A DNA stretch of 64,000 nt from Colwellia sp. PAMC 21821 (GTDB taxonomy: Bacteria > Pseudomonadota > Gammaproteobacteria > Enterobacterales > Alteromonadaceae), in contig NZ_CP014943.1 in NCBI RefSeq assembly GCF_002077175.1, forward strand, positions 124,001 to 188,000, written 5' to 3'. Each line of letters starts with the position of its first letter. Within the stretch, counting starts at the first letter, position 1. Positions 37,383 through 47,373 of the stretch are shown here, piece after piece. The notes beneath the pieces were generated by a model that searched no databases, had not been told where the DNA came from, and was given only the letters and a program-made list of their open reading frames with translations. The translations under genes were made by a program, and so were the position numbers.

Positions 37383-38744
37383 ATGTCTAACTCAACAATC
37401 CAAAAATCTCAAAAAAATACATCTAAATTTGGCAAACTAGGTATGCTTGCAGCAGCAGTTATGGCGGCATCGTCACCTGCATACGTGCAATCTGCTGAAT
37501 TTCTAGACGGTCTTGCAGAAGTTAACTTTTTAGCCTTGCAAAATTACCAATCAATTCAAGCCAAAGACGGTGCTTTCCGTCCTGCTGATGAAGAACAGTC
37601 ATCAGGGTTTGGTCGTTTAAGAGTAAATTTACAACTTAAGTTTCACATTAACGAGCATATCGTAGCCGATGTCGACATTGCTGAAGAGCCAAATGACTTT
37701 GGTAACAACGGTGACCGAGATTTCGCCTTTCATCAAGATTTTGCAGGTATAGAATTTGAATTACTTGGCCTTAGTGGTCAAGCACGTGAGAACGCGAATT
37801 TAACACTCCGTTTAGGTAACATTGGCGCAGCCCCTTTCCAATTTAAAGGTTTCCAAGATGGCGCTGACAACCAAGGTAATGCACTTATTGGTAACGGCAT
37901 AACTGACTATGCGACCGCAGAAAATGGTATGCAGTTAAGCTACAGCGAAACTTATGATAGCGGCACTATTCGCGGCTACAATGTTGCAGGTCATATTACT
38001 ACGTCAAGTTTTGGCGAAGCTTTCCAAGAAGATCGTGGCTTCAACTACCGTATTCAAGGTACGCTTGAGTTTGCCGGTGGTTTTAAAGCCGGTTTAAATT
38101 ATTTCCAAGCTAATCAAGGCGATCAATTACGCTTTGAAAACGGCGTAGCAAGCATGGCTGGTGTAACAACAACTAATTACCGTTTTGGTGATGGTGAAAA
38201 CTACAACTTCTCTGCAGGTGCTTCAAGCGAACGTGATACCCATGTTGGCGCGATGCCTGGTCTTGAGCAATCTATTATACAGTTAAACCTTGCATACCAA
38301 CCTACCCCAGAAACTAGTGTTATTTTGATGGTTGGTAAGTCAACTGATGATTACACTTTCGCAGATGCTGCGGGTAACGCTGTAGCAGGTATTACCTATT
38401 TCGGCGAGAATGGTGTTGCTGATGCTAACGGAACAACCTTTGATTCTAATAGCGTAATTAAAGGTGATACTTCTGTTGAGTACTATACCATTGAAGCACA
38501 ACACTACATTATACCTAACAAGTTTTATGTAGCGGCTCGTTACTCTGATGCTGAAAACACTTCAGATTTAATCGCTCAAACTGACAATAATGTAGAGCGT
38601 ATTCAAGTAGCTGCTGGTTACTGGTTTAATGACAAAACATTGTTAAAGTTTGAATATGTAGATCAAGAAGAAGGTGTTAACTCAGGCGGCCAAATCGGTA
38701 CAGGTTTTGACGGTTTTACATCAGAAATCTCAGTTAAGTTCTAA
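37383..38744 (+). CDS. Outer-membrane porin-like protein of the polyol operon
   Basis: The ATG at 37383 follows AGAAAGGG at good spacing; upstream in-frame starts at 37329 and 37260 are less likely. A signal peptide ends in YVQSA. The mature part is a beta-barrel pattern of alternating strands, beginning LAEVNFLALQNYQS and ending EISVKF with the terminal Phe used by the BAM machinery. Family resemblance is to carbohydrate/alginate-type porins, but I cannot name it closely. It directly precedes a polyol ABC transporter and probably lets polyols across the outer membrane. Confidence 0.75.
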   Translation: MSNSTIQKSQKNTSKFGKLGMLAAAVMAASSPAYVQSAEFLDGLAEVNFLALQNYQSIQAKDGAFRPADEEQSSGFGRLRVNLQLKFHINEHIVADVDIAEEPNDFGNNGDRDFAFHQDFAGIEFELLGLSGQARENANLTLRLGNIGAAPFQFKGFQDGADNQGNALIGNGITDYATAENGMQLSYSETYDSGTIRGYNVAGHITTSSFGEAFQEDRGFNYRIQGTLEFAGGFKAGLNYFQANQGDQLRFENGVASMAGVTTTNYRFGDGENYNFSAGASSERDTHVGAMPGLEQSIIQLNLAYQPTPETSVILMVGKSTDDYTFADAAGNAVAGITYFGENGVADANGTTFDSNSVIKGDTSVEYYTIEAQHYIIPNKFYVAARYSDAENTSDLIAQTDNNVERIQVAAGYWFNDKTLLKFEYVDQEEGVNSGGQIGTGFDGFTSEISVKF

Positions 38745-38782
38745 ATGAATAACGACTGATTTAGTTCAGAGATGTATAGACT

Positions 38783-38798
38783 AACTTTGTATAAAGTT
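38783..38798. promoter_or_regulatory. Palindrome between porin and binding-protein genes (possible operator)
   Basis: AACTTTGTATAAAGTT: six-base arms around GTAT, 110 bases before the binding-protein start. It could be an operator for the SorC-type regulator encoded in the operon or a small hairpin that tunes porin versus transporter expression. Confidence 0.35.
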
Positions 38799-38907
38799 GC
38801 ACTAAATTAGTTTTACATTATTTAGACTAAGATGAATCAAAATTACAATAACAGTCTCATTTAATACCCTTAGGTGAGACATTAATATTGAATATGGGGA
38901 ATACCAG

Positions 38908-40215
38908 ATGATGAACAGATTAATTATGCTAGCTTGCGGCGTTATGACTATGAGCGCTGCTGTTGCTAACGAAACAATTACCATCGCCACGGTTAACAAT
39001 GGTGACATGATCACCATGAAAGAGCTGAGTAGTGATTTTACGGACAAAAACCCGAGCATTGAACTGAAGTGGGTAACACTAGAAGAAAATATTCTTCGCC
39101 AACGTGTGACAACTGATGTTGCTACGCGCGGTGGTCAATATGATGTAATGACCATAGGTACATATGAAGTGCCAATTTGGGGCAAACAAGGTTGGTTAAC
39201 AGAGCTTGATAAGTTAGGCGCTAACTACGACAAAGCAGATTTACTACCGGCTATTAGCAGTGGTTTAACGTTTGATAATAAACTATTTGCTGCACCATTT
39301 TATGGTGAAAGCTCTATGGTAATGTACCGCACTGACCTGATGGAAAAAGCAGGTCTTAAAATGCCGAAAAGCCCTACTTGGGATTTTATTCGCAAAGCTG
39401 CATCAGCAATGACAGATAAAGAAGAAGGCATTTACGGTATCTGCTTACGTGGTAAAGCAGGCTGGGGTGAAAACATCGCACTTATTACTGCAATGTCGAA
39501 CTCATTTGGTGCTCGCTGGTACGATGAAAACTGGAAACCACAGTTTGACACACAAGAATGGCATGACACTTTACAATACTATGTCGATATTATGGAAGAG
39601 TCGGGTCCTCCAGGTTCATCAGCTAACGGTTTCAATGAAAACTTAGCACTATTCCAAACAGGTAAATGTGGTATTTGGATTGATGCAACGGTTGCTGGTG
39701 CATTTGTTACTAACAAAAAAGATTCACTTGTCGCCGACAAAGTAGGTTTTGCTTTAGCACCTCATAATAACCTAGGTAAACGTGGTAACTGGTTATGGGC
39801 TTGGACTTTAGCTGTACCTGCAAGTAGTAAAAAATCTGATGCTGCAATGAAGTTCATCAGCTGGGCAACTTCTAAAGAGTACACGGCATTAGTAGCAGAC
39901 AAAAAAGGTTGGGTAAATGTTCCTCCAGGAACAAGAGCTTCACTTTACAAAAACCCTAAATATATGGCTGCAGCTCCTTTTGCACAAATTACTTTAGATT
40001 CAATTCAATCAGCAGACCCTAAGAACCCAACTGTAAAACCAGTACCTTATGTAGGCGTGCAGTTTGTTGCTATTCCAGAGTTTCAAGGTATAGGAACAGC
40101 CGTTGGTCAACAGTTCTCTGCAGCGTTAACAGGAACAATGACAGTGAAAGAAGCGTTAGAAACTTCTCAACGCTTAGTTGAACGTGCAATGAGAAAAGCA
40201 CGTTACCCGAAATAG
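38908..40215 (+). CDS. Polyol (mannitol/sorbitol-type) ABC transporter substrate-binding protein
   Basis: GGGGA precedes two ATG codons. A signal peptide ends in AAVANE. The 435-residue mature protein is of the SmoE/MtlE group of extracellular solute-binding family 1, with TIATVNNGDMITMKEL, GGQYDVMTIGTYEVPIWGKQGWL (in parts), FNENLALFQTGKCGIWIDATVAG and NWLWAWTLAVPASS. It should bind a hexitol in the periplasm. The two permeases, ATPase and polyol dehydrogenase downstream support this. Mannitol is a plausible ligand in a marine, alga-associated setting, but sorbitol or arabitol are possible. Confidence 0.88.
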   Translation: MMNRLIMLACGVMTMSAAVANETITIATVNNGDMITMKELSSDFTDKNPSIELKWVTLEENILRQRVTTDVATRGGQYDVMTIGTYEVPIWGKQGWLTELDKLGANYDKADLLPAISSGLTFDNKLFAAPFYGESSMVMYRTDLMEKAGLKMPKSPTWDFIRKAASAMTDKEEGIYGICLRGKAGWGENIALITAMSNSFGARWYDENWKPQFDTQEWHDTLQYYVDIMEESGPPGSSANGFNENLALFQTGKCGIWIDATVAGAFVTNKKDSLVADKVGFALAPHNNLGKRGNWLWAWTLAVPASSKKSDAAMKFISWATSKEYTALVADKKGWVNVPPGTRASLYKNPKYMAAAPFAQITLDSIQSADPKNPTVKPVPYVGVQFVAIPEFQGIGTAVGQQFSAALTGTMTVKEALETSQRLVERAMRKARYPK

Positions 40216-40282
40216 TTCATTGGTTATTGGTGGGTAAGCCGCAAGTGCTTACCCAATTATTTACTTTTAAAAGGTCTCTGTG

Positions 40283-41155
40283 ATGGCGACAACAAACTCA
40301 CGCACACTCGCTCGGTTAATGTTATTTCCTTCAGTTGTTTTACTGTTGGCTTGGATGTTGGTGCCGTTATGCATGACATTGTACTTTTCGTTTTTAGATT
40401 ACAATTTGCTTACGCCCGGAAATAATGAATTTATTGGTTTTTTAAACTATGAATTTTTCCTAACTGACCCGGCATTTCTTACTTCTTTTTTCAATACTAT
40501 ATTACTGGTTGGTGGTGTTTTATTGATAACCCTTGGCGGAGGTATTGGTTTAGCTATATTGCTCGACCAAGCTATATGGGGACGAAACTATGTCCGCATT
40601 ATGGTACTTGCGCCGTTTTTCGTTATGCCGACTGTTTCGGCTCTCGTGTGGAAAAATATGTTGATGAACCCTGTTAATGGTTTATTCGCGCATTTTGCCG
40701 ATTGGATTGGCGTTACCCCAATAGATTTTTTTGCTCAAATACCATTATTGTCAATTATTATCATTGTTTCATGGCAATGGTTACCTTTTGCAGCACTAAT
40801 ATTACTGACTTCAATTCAATCATTAGACCGTGAGCAACTTGAAGCAGCAGACTTAGATGGCGCGGGACCTTTCAGTAAGTTCTATTACATCGTCATGCCT
40901 CATTTAGGCCGAGCAATTACCGCGGTAATTTTAATAGAAACCATATTCTTATTGTCTATTTTCGCTGAAATTCTAGTAACAACCAGCGGTGGACCCGGTT
41001 ATGAGTCAACCAATATTACCTATCTAATTTACACACAATCATTACTACAATTCGATGTAGGTGGTGGTTCAGCAGGTGGCATTGTTGCCGTTATTATCGC
41101 CAATATAGTTGCAATATTCTTAATGCGATTAATTGGTAAGAACTTGGAGGATTAA
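40283..41155 (+). CDS. Polyol ABC transporter permease (SmoF/MtlF type)
   Basis: The ATG at 40283 is eight bases after AAAGG; a GTG immediately before it is an alternative. A six-helix permease of about 290 residues with the EAA loop EQLEAADLDGAGPFSKFYYIVMPHL (read in parts). It belongs to the MalF-like binding-protein-dependent permeases and matches SmoF/MtlF by context. It pairs with the next gene to form the membrane channel. Confidence 0.9.
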   Translation: MATTNSRTLARLMLFPSVVLLLAWMLVPLCMTLYFSFLDYNLLTPGNNEFIGFLNYEFFLTDPAFLTSFFNTILLVGGVLLITLGGGIGLAILLDQAIWGRNYVRIMVLAPFFVMPTVSALVWKNMLMNPVNGLFAHFADWIGVTPIDFFAQIPLLSIIIIVSWQWLPFAALILLTSIQSLDREQLEAADLDGAGPFSKFYYIVMPHLGRAITAVILIETIFLLSIFAEILVTTSGGPGYESTNITYLIYTQSLLQFDVGGGSAGGIVAVIIANIVAIFLMRLIGKNLED

Positions 41156-41158
41156 CTG

Positions 41159-41989
41159 ATGTCGATAAATAAGAGTCATAAATCAAAATTAATTTATACC
41201 TTTTTAGCTTGGACAATCAGTAGCTTAATATTTTTCCCAATATTATGGACCTTGATCACCAGCTTTAAAACAGAGGCTGAAGCTATATCTTCTAGCCCAA
41301 GTTTATTCATGTTTGACTGGACGTTAGAGAATTACGAAGAGGTTTTGGCACGCTCGCCGTACTTTAACCATTTTTGGAATTCTATAGTAATTTCAATAGG
41401 TTCAAGTATTTTAGGACTATTAATTGCTATCCCTGCAGCTTGGTCAATGGCATTTGTCCAAACTGAACGTACTAAAAGTTTATTAATGTGGATGCTTTCA
41501 ACCAAAATGTTGCCACCCGTAGGTGTGCTTATTCCAATTTACTTGCTGTTCCGTAATTTTGGTTTACTCGATACTAAAATAGGTTTGGTTATTGTGATGA
41601 CCTTGATCAACTTACCTATCATGGTCTGGATGCTTTATACCTACTTTAGAGAGATCCCAAGTGAAGTGCTGGAAGCGTCAAGAATGGATGGGGCAAGTAT
41701 CGGTGAGGAAATATTATATGTTCTTTTACCTATAGCCTTACCAGGTATCGCTTCAACATTATTATTAAATGTGATTTTAGCGTGGAATGAAGCCTTTTGG
41801 ACTCTCATTCTAACCGCCGCAGATGCTGCACCGTTAACCGCATTTATAGCCAGCTATTCAAGCCCAGAAGGCTTATTTTATGCCAAGTTGTCTGCAGCGT
41901 CAGCAATGGCCATTGTGCCAATTTTAATACTTGGTTGGTTTAGTCAAAAACAATTAGTGCGTGGATTAAGTTTCGGCGCAGTTAAATAG
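41159..41989 (+). CDS. Polyol ABC transporter permease (SmoG/MtlG type)
   Basis: Preceded by GGAGG and separated by three bases from the first permease. A 276-residue six-helix protein with [18 protein letters not shown] at the N-terminus and the EAA loop [16 protein letters not shown] followed by LLPIALPG. This is the MalG-like second permease of the importer. It is followed twelve bases later by the ATPase gene. Confidence 0.9.
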   Translation: MSINKSHKSKLIYTFLAWTISSLIFFPILWTLITSFKTEAEAISSSPSLFMFDWTLENYEEVLARSPYFNHFWNSIVISIGSSILGLLIAIPAAWSMAFVQTERTKSLLMWMLSTKMLPPVGVLIPIYLLFRNFGLLDTKIGLVIVMTLINLPIMVWMLYTYFREIPSEVLEASRMDGASIGEEILYVLLPIALPGIASTLLLNVILAWNEAFWTLILTAADAAPLTAFIASYSSPEGLFYAKLSAASAMAIVPILILGWFSQKQLVRGLSFGAVK

Positions 41990-42000
41990 GAGATTTGAAA

Positions 42001-43038
42001 ATGGGTAGTATTAATTTAAAGCAAGTAACTAAAGATTTCGGCGATGTAAGTGTTATTAAACCGATTGATCTAGAAATTAAAGACGGCGAGTTTATCGTAT
42101 TTGTTGGTCCATCAGGTTGTGGTAAATCAACTTTATTACGAATGATTGCCGGCTTAGAAGACACCACAAGCGGCAACATTGAAATTGATGGCGAAGATGC
42201 CACGGCTACACCTCCAGCGAAAAGGGGTTTAGCGATGGTGTTTCAATCTTATGCTTTGTACCCGCATATGTCTGTGCGTAACAATATCGCCTTTCCATTA
42301 AAGCGTGCGAAAGTTAGCAAAGAAGAAATTGATAGCAAAATAGCCAATGTCGCAAAAATATTAAACTTGTCTGATTACCTAGAGCGCAAGCCTGGGCAAT
42401 TATCAGGTGGTCAACGCCAACGTGTTGCGATTGGTCGCGCCATTGTACGTCAGCCTTCTGCATTTTTATTTGATGAACCTTTATCTAATTTAGATGCGTC
42501 TTTGCGCGTTAATATGCGCTTAGAAATTTCTGAGTTACATAAAACCTTAGCCACTACAATGGTTTATGTAACGCATGATCAGGTAGAAGCAATGACAATG
42601 GCTGATCGTATTGCGGTATTTAATGCCGGTATAATTGAGCAAGTTGGCAGCCCTTTAGAGCTATACAACACTCCGGTTAATAAATTTGTCGCGGGTTTTA
42701 TTGGTTCACCAAAAATGAACTTTATGGATATTGATCCAATATCGGGTGATCCAACTTGTTGCTTAGGTATTAGACCAGAGCATATTGAGATATCAACAGA
42801 AGCAGGCATGTGGGCTGGAAAAGTAGGTGTAATTGAACACCTTGGTTCTGAAACCTTTTTACATGTGCATGTTGAAGGCAATGGTACCTTTACTGTCAAA
42901 GCGGGTGGTGATTGTCCTTATGTTTATGGCGACAAAGTTTTTCTAAGTGCCGTGGACAACAAGATGCTTCATTTTGATGCTGAAGGTGTCACTTTGCCAC
43001 AACAACAAAAAAAACACGCTAGCGTTGTTTCAATTTAG
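42001..43038 (+). CDS. Polyol ABC transporter ATP-binding protein (SmoK/MtlK type)
   Basis: The ATG at 42001 is eight bases after AGGAG; the TTG at 41995 is discarded. A 345-residue CUT1-type ATPase: Walker [11 protein letters not shown], the Q-loop [14 protein letters not shown], signature [15 protein letters not shown], Walker [13 protein letters not shown] and switch histidine [11 protein letters not shown]-terminal TOBE/regulatory domain includes [10 protein letters not shown]. It energises uptake through the two permeases. Confidence 0.92.
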   Translation: MGSINLKQVTKDFGDVSVIKPIDLEIKDGEFIVFVGPSGCGKSTLLRMIAGLEDTTSGNIEIDGEDATATPPAKRGLAMVFQSYALYPHMSVRNNIAFPLKRAKVSKEEIDSKIANVAKILNLSDYLERKPGQLSGGQRQRVAIGRAIVRQPSAFLFDEPLSNLDASLRVNMRLEISELHKTLATTMVYVTHDQVEAMTMADRIAVFNAGIIEQVGSPLELYNTPVNKFVAGFIGSPKMNFMDIDPISGDPTCCLGIRPEHIEISTEAGMWAGKVGVIEHLGSETFLHVHVEGNGTFTVKAGGDCPYVYGDKVFLSAVDNKMLHFDAEGVTLPQQQKKHASVVSI

Positions 43039-43064
43039 CCTTTGGACACTAAGAGCAAATACCT

Positions 43065-44531
43065 ATGTCTATTAAACTAAACAATAAAACCCTTGATACG
43101 CTGCCAAGTCAGGTCAAAAAACCTAACTACAGCAGAGAATCTTTAACGCCTGGTATCATTCATATCGGTGTGGGTAATTTTCATCGTGCGCATCAAGCTA
43201 TGTATATGCACAAATTATTCAACGCCGGAATTGCTCACGATTGGGCCATTCGTGGTGCTGGCATCAAGTCATACGATGCCGCTATGCGCGATAAACTTAA
43301 ACAACAAGACTGGTTAACAACCGTTGTTGAATTAGATGATAAAAACCTTACCGCGCAAGTAACTGCAGCGATGACTGATTTTATTGAAAATGACGCAGCC
43401 ACGTTAATTACTGCACTCTGTGCAAGCGAAATTCGCATTGTATCTTTAACCATTACTGAAGGTGGTTACTTTATGGATGACAAAACAGGTGCTTTTAACC
43501 TGGCTCATCCAGAAATTCAAGCCGACATTGCTAATGTCGACTCACCTTCTACGGTATTTGGTTTAATTATTGCGGCACTTAAATTTCGCCGCGAGCAAAA
43601 CATTAAACCGTTCACGGTCATGTCTTGTGACAATATTCCGCATAATGGTAATGTTACGCAACGTGTTGTCAATGAAATGGCCAATGCAATTGACCCTGAG
43701 TTAGCAAATTGGATCAGCGAAAATGTTACGTTTCCCAATTCAATGGTTGACTGCATTACGCCAGCAACATCAGCACAAGAGCGTGAACGATTAACAACGT
43801 TGTTTGGTGTAGAAGATCAAGCCCCGGTTTTCTGTGAACCTTTCAGACAATGGGTATTAGAAGACAACTTTGTCAATGGCCGCCCTCCTTTAGAGGACGT
43901 TGGTGTAGAGTTTGTTGAAGATGTTGCACCATTTGAATTAATGAAATTACGTATTCTTAATGGCGGTCACGCTGCTATAGCCTACCCTGCATCGCTGTTA
44001 AATATTGCTTTTGTACATGACGTAATGGCTGATCCAATGATCAGTCAATACCTTAAAAAGCTAGTGAGCGAAGAAGTTATTCCGACCCTTGCTCCGGTAC
44101 CAGGCGTTAGTTTTGACGAGTATTTTTCGATAATCGAATCAAGATTCGCCAATCCTGAAGTACGCGACACTGTGCCTAGGCTTTGCCAAGATGCGTCAAA
44201 CCGTTTACCTAAATTTATTTTGCCAATTATAGCCGCAAACATCGCAAGTAATAGAGACTGTAAAGGTCTCGCACTTGTAGTTGCATTGTGGTGCCGACTT
44301 TGTTTTGAAGGTGGTAATGATGAGAGTGATTTTACGCTTGATGATCCACAGTCAGCAAGATTAATATCTCAAGCAACTTTAGCTAAAGAAGACCCGTCAG
44401 TATTTTTACAAATGAATGATATATTTGGAAATCTAAGCAATGACGAAAACTTTACTAAAAACTTTACCTTTTGGTTGGAAATGCTTTGGGATATCGGTAC
44501 TCTTGCTACCCTAGAGCGATATTTAAAATAA
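43065..44531 (+). CDS. Mannitol dehydrogenase family (long-chain polyol) dehydrogenase
   Basis: A 488-residue polyol-specific long-chain dehydrogenase, the size of mannitol 2-dehydrogenase. It has HIGVGNFHRAHQAMYM (nucleotide domain), VDCITPATSAQERERL, and the catalytic segment KLRILNGGHAAIAYP with its Lys, Asn and His. It would oxidise mannitol to fructose with NAD+. Mannitol rather than mannitol 1-phosphate is expected because import is by an ABC system, not a PTS. A fructokinase-like gene follows downstream. Confidence 0.9.
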   Translation: MSIKLNNKTLDTLPSQVKKPNYSRESLTPGIIHIGVGNFHRAHQAMYMHKLFNAGIAHDWAIRGAGIKSYDAAMRDKLKQQDWLTTVVELDDKNLTAQVTAAMTDFIENDAATLITALCASEIRIVSLTITEGGYFMDDKTGAFNLAHPEIQADIANVDSPSTVFGLIIAALKFRREQNIKPFTVMSCDNIPHNGNVTQRVVNEMANAIDPELANWISENVTFPNSMVDCITPATSAQERERLTTLFGVEDQAPVFCEPFRQWVLEDNFVNGRPPLEDVGVEFVEDVAPFELMKLRILNGGHAAIAYPASLLNIAFVHDVMADPMISQYLKKLVSEEVIPTLAPVPGVSFDEYFSIIESRFANPEVRDTVPRLCQDASNRLPKFILPIIAANIASNRDCKGLALVVALWCRLCFEGGNDESDFTLDDPQSARLISQATLAKEDPSVFLQMNDIFGNLSNDENFTKNFTFWLEMLWDIGTLATLERYLK

Positions 44532-44553
44532 TAATACAATAGGAAAATAAAAG

Positions 44554-45264
44554 ATGACTGAATCTAAGGCTTTATCCAGACATAACTCCATAAATTTGGT
44601 CATCTTTGATTGCGATGGTGTATTAGTAGATAGCGAAATATTAAGCCAACGCGTACTCCTTAGTATGCTTGCAGAAGTCGGTGTGGTGGTTTCAGAAGAT
44701 TATTTTCTGATCAACTTCTTAGGCTATAATTTTGAGCATGTTACCGCTAAAGTTTTCGCCGACTTTGCTGTTACGTTAACGAGCGAATTCCGCCAGCGCT
44801 ATCGAGCAGCATTAATAGAAGTATTTGCCTCGGAGTTACAAAAAACTGAGCACCTTGACCGGATATTATCCCAACTTAAGGTCAATAGCTGTGTTGCTAC
44901 TAGTGGCAGTCCCGAAAAAGTAAAACATTCGTTGCACTATACCAAGCTTGAACAGTATTTTGACGACCGAGTATTTACCTCATCTGAGGTAAAAAATGGC
45001 AAACCAGCACCAGATTTGTTTTTACACTCAGCTAAAAAAATGGGCGTTGAACCTCATAACTGCTTAGTGATAGAAGATTCTAATGCGGGTATCCGTGCTG
45101 CTCAGGCGGCCAATATGCATGTAATCAGGTATATTGGGGCTAGTCATTTGAAAAATAAAGATATTGCTACTCAAATACTCGATGATGTTAGTACAATAGT
45201 ACATTGGGACCAGTTATTTGAACTAGTTCCTTCGCTAATTTCATCAGTTAATAACGAGAGGTAA
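44554..45264 (+). CDS. HAD superfamily hydrolase (putative sugar phosphatase)
   Basis: Preceded by AGGAAAA. A 236-residue HAD subfamily IA protein with the nucleophile motif VIFDCDGVLVDSE, motif II VATSGSPEKV, and the late NGKPAPDLFL plus VIEDSNAGIRAA. It is related to beta-phosphoglucomutase-like and 2-deoxyglucose-6-phosphatase-like enzymes. In the operon it could remove phosphate from a dead-end sugar phosphate; the substrate is unknown. Confidence 0.85.
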   Translation: MTESKALSRHNSINLVIFDCDGVLVDSEILSQRVLLSMLAEVGVVVSEDYFLINFLGYNFEHVTAKVFADFAVTLTSEFRQRYRAALIEVFASELQKTEHLDRILSQLKVNSCVATSGSPEKVKHSLHYTKLEQYFDDRVFTSSEVKNGKPAPDLFLHSAKKMGVEPHNCLVIEDSNAGIRAAQAANMHVIRYIGASHLKNKDIATQILDDVSTIVHWDQLFELVPSLISSVNNER

Positions 45265-45267
45265 ACC

Positions 45268-46227
45268 GTGTTAAAGCGATCTAATGCAGAAATAAGAAAG
45301 TTAGACGATGCAGCTAAAGCAGGTTGGCTCTATTATGTTGCCGGCAATACGCAAGAAGAAATAGCTAAAAAACTTAATGTCTCTCGTCAATCTGCACAAC
45401 GCATGGTCGCCTTGTCGGTGAGCGAAGGCTTAATTAAAGTCCGGTTAGAACATCCAATAGCTAAGTGTATGGACTTACAATTAAAAGTTAAAAATCGCTT
45501 TGGACTGCAATCTTGTATTGTTGTGCCAAGTGATGAAAATGAGCCAATGTCTACCTTAGGTCTTGCTCAAGCGGGAGCTAAAGAAATAGAGCTGCATTTA
45601 AAATCAACAGAGCCAAAAGTAATAGCGATGGGAACAGGTCGAGTTTTAAGGGCTTGTGTCGAAGAATTGGCTTTATTGAACTGTGAGCAACATCAGATAG
45701 TTGCCTTACTAGGTAACATGGCTTCTGATGGCTCGGCCTCGTCATACGATGTTGTTATGCGTATGGCTGAACACATTAACGCTAAACATTACCCTATGCC
45801 ATTACCTGTACTACCTAGTAGTAAGGAAGAAAAAGAACAGTTGCATGCGCAACGTTATATCGCCAATAACTTAAAGTTAGCAGCACAAGCCGATGTAACT
45901 TTTGTCGGTGTTGGTAATTTAGCGATTAATTCACCGCTTCATATCGATGGTTTTGTTACCCCTAAAGAGCTCAAAGAATTACAGACCAAAGGCGCTGTAG
46001 GTGAGTTGATTAGTTGGGTTTTAGATATCAATGGAAACTTAATTGACTGCGCCGTTAACCAACGAGTCGCCAGTACCCCGTTAAAAGTAAACTCTGATAA
46101 AGCGGTATATGCTATTGCTGCCGGTGAAGAAAAAGTCTTTGCCATTCTTGGCGCCCTCAGATCGAAATTAATTAATGGTTTAATCACCAATGAATACACC
46201 GCTGAGCGTATATTGAGCATTGATTAA
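45268..46227 (+). CDS. SorC/DeoR-type sugar-binding transcriptional regulator
   Basis: GTG start, preceded by GAGAGG six bases upstream. A 319-residue protein with an N-terminal helix-turn-helix (NTQEEIAKKLNVSRQSAQRMV) and a C-terminal sugar-binding domain of the SorC kind (VIAMGTGRVLRACVEEL, TFVGVGNLA, GAVGELISWVLDINGN). It starts three bases after the HAD gene within the operon and is likely to control it, in response to a phosphorylated sugar or polyol. Known mtl/smo operons use other regulator families, so the pairing is of some interest. Confidence 0.87.
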   Translation: MLKRSNAEIRKLDDAAKAGWLYYVAGNTQEEIAKKLNVSRQSAQRMVALSVSEGLIKVRLEHPIAKCMDLQLKVKNRFGLQSCIVVPSDENEPMSTLGLAQAGAKEIELHLKSTEPKVIAMGTGRVLRACVEELALLNCEQHQIVALLGNMASDGSASSYDVVMRMAEHINAKHYPMPLPVLPSSKEEKEQLHAQRYIANNLKLAAQADVTFVGVGNLAINSPLHIDGFVTPKELKELQTKGAVGELISWVLDINGNLIDCAVNQRVASTPLKVNSDKAVYAIAAGEEKVFAILGALRSKLINGLITNEYTAERILSID

Positions 46228-46311
46228 ACTCAACTGCATTTATTAACGCTAAGCGAGTTAATAATTAAAGTGCTTTTAACGCACTAGAAACTGGTAAAGT
46301 AAGGAATTAAA

Positions 46312-47259
46312 ATGACATTTAAAGTAGCTGTTTTCGGTGAAGCTGTTTTTGACATGATCAAGCAGGAAAATGGCGATTATCGTCCTTTTATTGGTGGTTC
46401 TCCATATAATGTAGCAAGAAGTTTTTCTAGACAAGGGCTCGACTGTAGTTACTTGTCACCTATTTCGAATGATATATTCGGAGATGAAATATACAAATCT
46501 GCAGTTGATGAAGGGATAAGTATCCCGGCTAACAACCGATCATTTCAAGCAACCTCATTAGCTTTAGTGTATAAAAATGAGCAAGGCAATCCTGATTACA
46601 GATTGTATCGTAAGTCAGTGGCTGATCTAGATATTAACGCGCAAAAGCTTCTAGACATTTTACCGAAAGATTTAGACCTTTTTCATACCGGCTCTTTAGC
46701 CCTTGTACCAGAAATGATCGATGTATTAATCCCGGTAATGACCACGCTAAAAGCTAGAGGCGTAAAAATTAGTATTGATGTTAATGTCCGTAAAGGCGTT
46801 GAAGTTAATCACGCAAAATATGTTCAGGCCATCGCACAATTAATTACCTACGCCGACATTGTCAAAGTCAGTGATGAAGATTTACTATTGCAAGACTTAA
46901 TCGGTGATCCTGAGCATTTAGCTAGCGCTATACTTGAGGATATGACAGATGGTATGGTAGTACTGACCTTGGGTGAAAACGGCGCTCATTTTATTACTGA
47001 ACACGTTAATATTAAACAAGCTGTATTTCAAGCCGTGCCCATGGGAGATACTGTAGGCGCTGGAGATACCTTCTTTTCAGCAATGCTGGCTCAATTACTT
47101 CGTGATAATGCGCTAACACCTTCAGCTCAGAAAGCAGACTTAGCTTATGCCTTAAAGTTCGGCTCTTTAGCTGCTTCTATCAACGTATCAAAAATTGGTT
47201 GTCAACCACCGACTCAAGCAGAAGTGTTAAGTCAATTAGATGGGGCTGCTAGCGTTTAA
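46312..47259 (+). CDS. PfkB family sugar kinase (fructokinase-like)
   Basis: AAGGA precedes the ATG. A 315-residue ribokinase-fold enzyme with VAVFGEAVFDMI at the start, GGSPYNVARSFSRQGL, and the ATP/anion-hole motif VPMGDTVGAGDTFFSAML containing the catalytic Asp. In this operon it should phosphorylate fructose from the polyol dehydrogenase to fructose 6-phosphate, like MtlZ of Pseudomonas. It lies between the regulator and pgi. Confidence 0.88.
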   Translation: MTFKVAVFGEAVFDMIKQENGDYRPFIGGSPYNVARSFSRQGLDCSYLSPISNDIFGDEIYKSAVDEGISIPANNRSFQATSLALVYKNEQGNPDYRLYRKSVADLDINAQKLLDILPKDLDLFHTGSLALVPEMIDVLIPVMTTLKARGVKISIDVNVRKGVEVNHAKYVQAIAQLITYADIVKVSDEDLLLQDLIGDPEHLASAILEDMTDGMVVLTLGENGAHFITEHVNIKQAVFQAVPMGDTVGAGDTFFSAMLAQLLRDNALTPSAQKADLAYALKFGSLAASINVSKIGCQPPTQAEVLSQLDGAASV

Positions 47260-47272
47260 ATTACTAGCACTA

Positions 47273-47307
47273 ATTTGAATAAACAGCATTAAGCTGTTTA
47301 TTCAAAT
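47273..47307 (+). other. Perfect 15-bp hairpin between the sugar kinase and pgi
   Basis: ATTTGAATAAACAGC, loop ATTAA, GCTGTTTATTCAAAT. There is no T-run after it. It could act as a weak terminator, an mRNA processing or stability element, or an operator before pgi. Confidence 0.55.
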
Positions 47308-47373
47308 AGTCATTTTGGCAGCTGATCTATTTTTTGAAACAAACATAAATTTTATTATAAAGGCTTATTAAAC

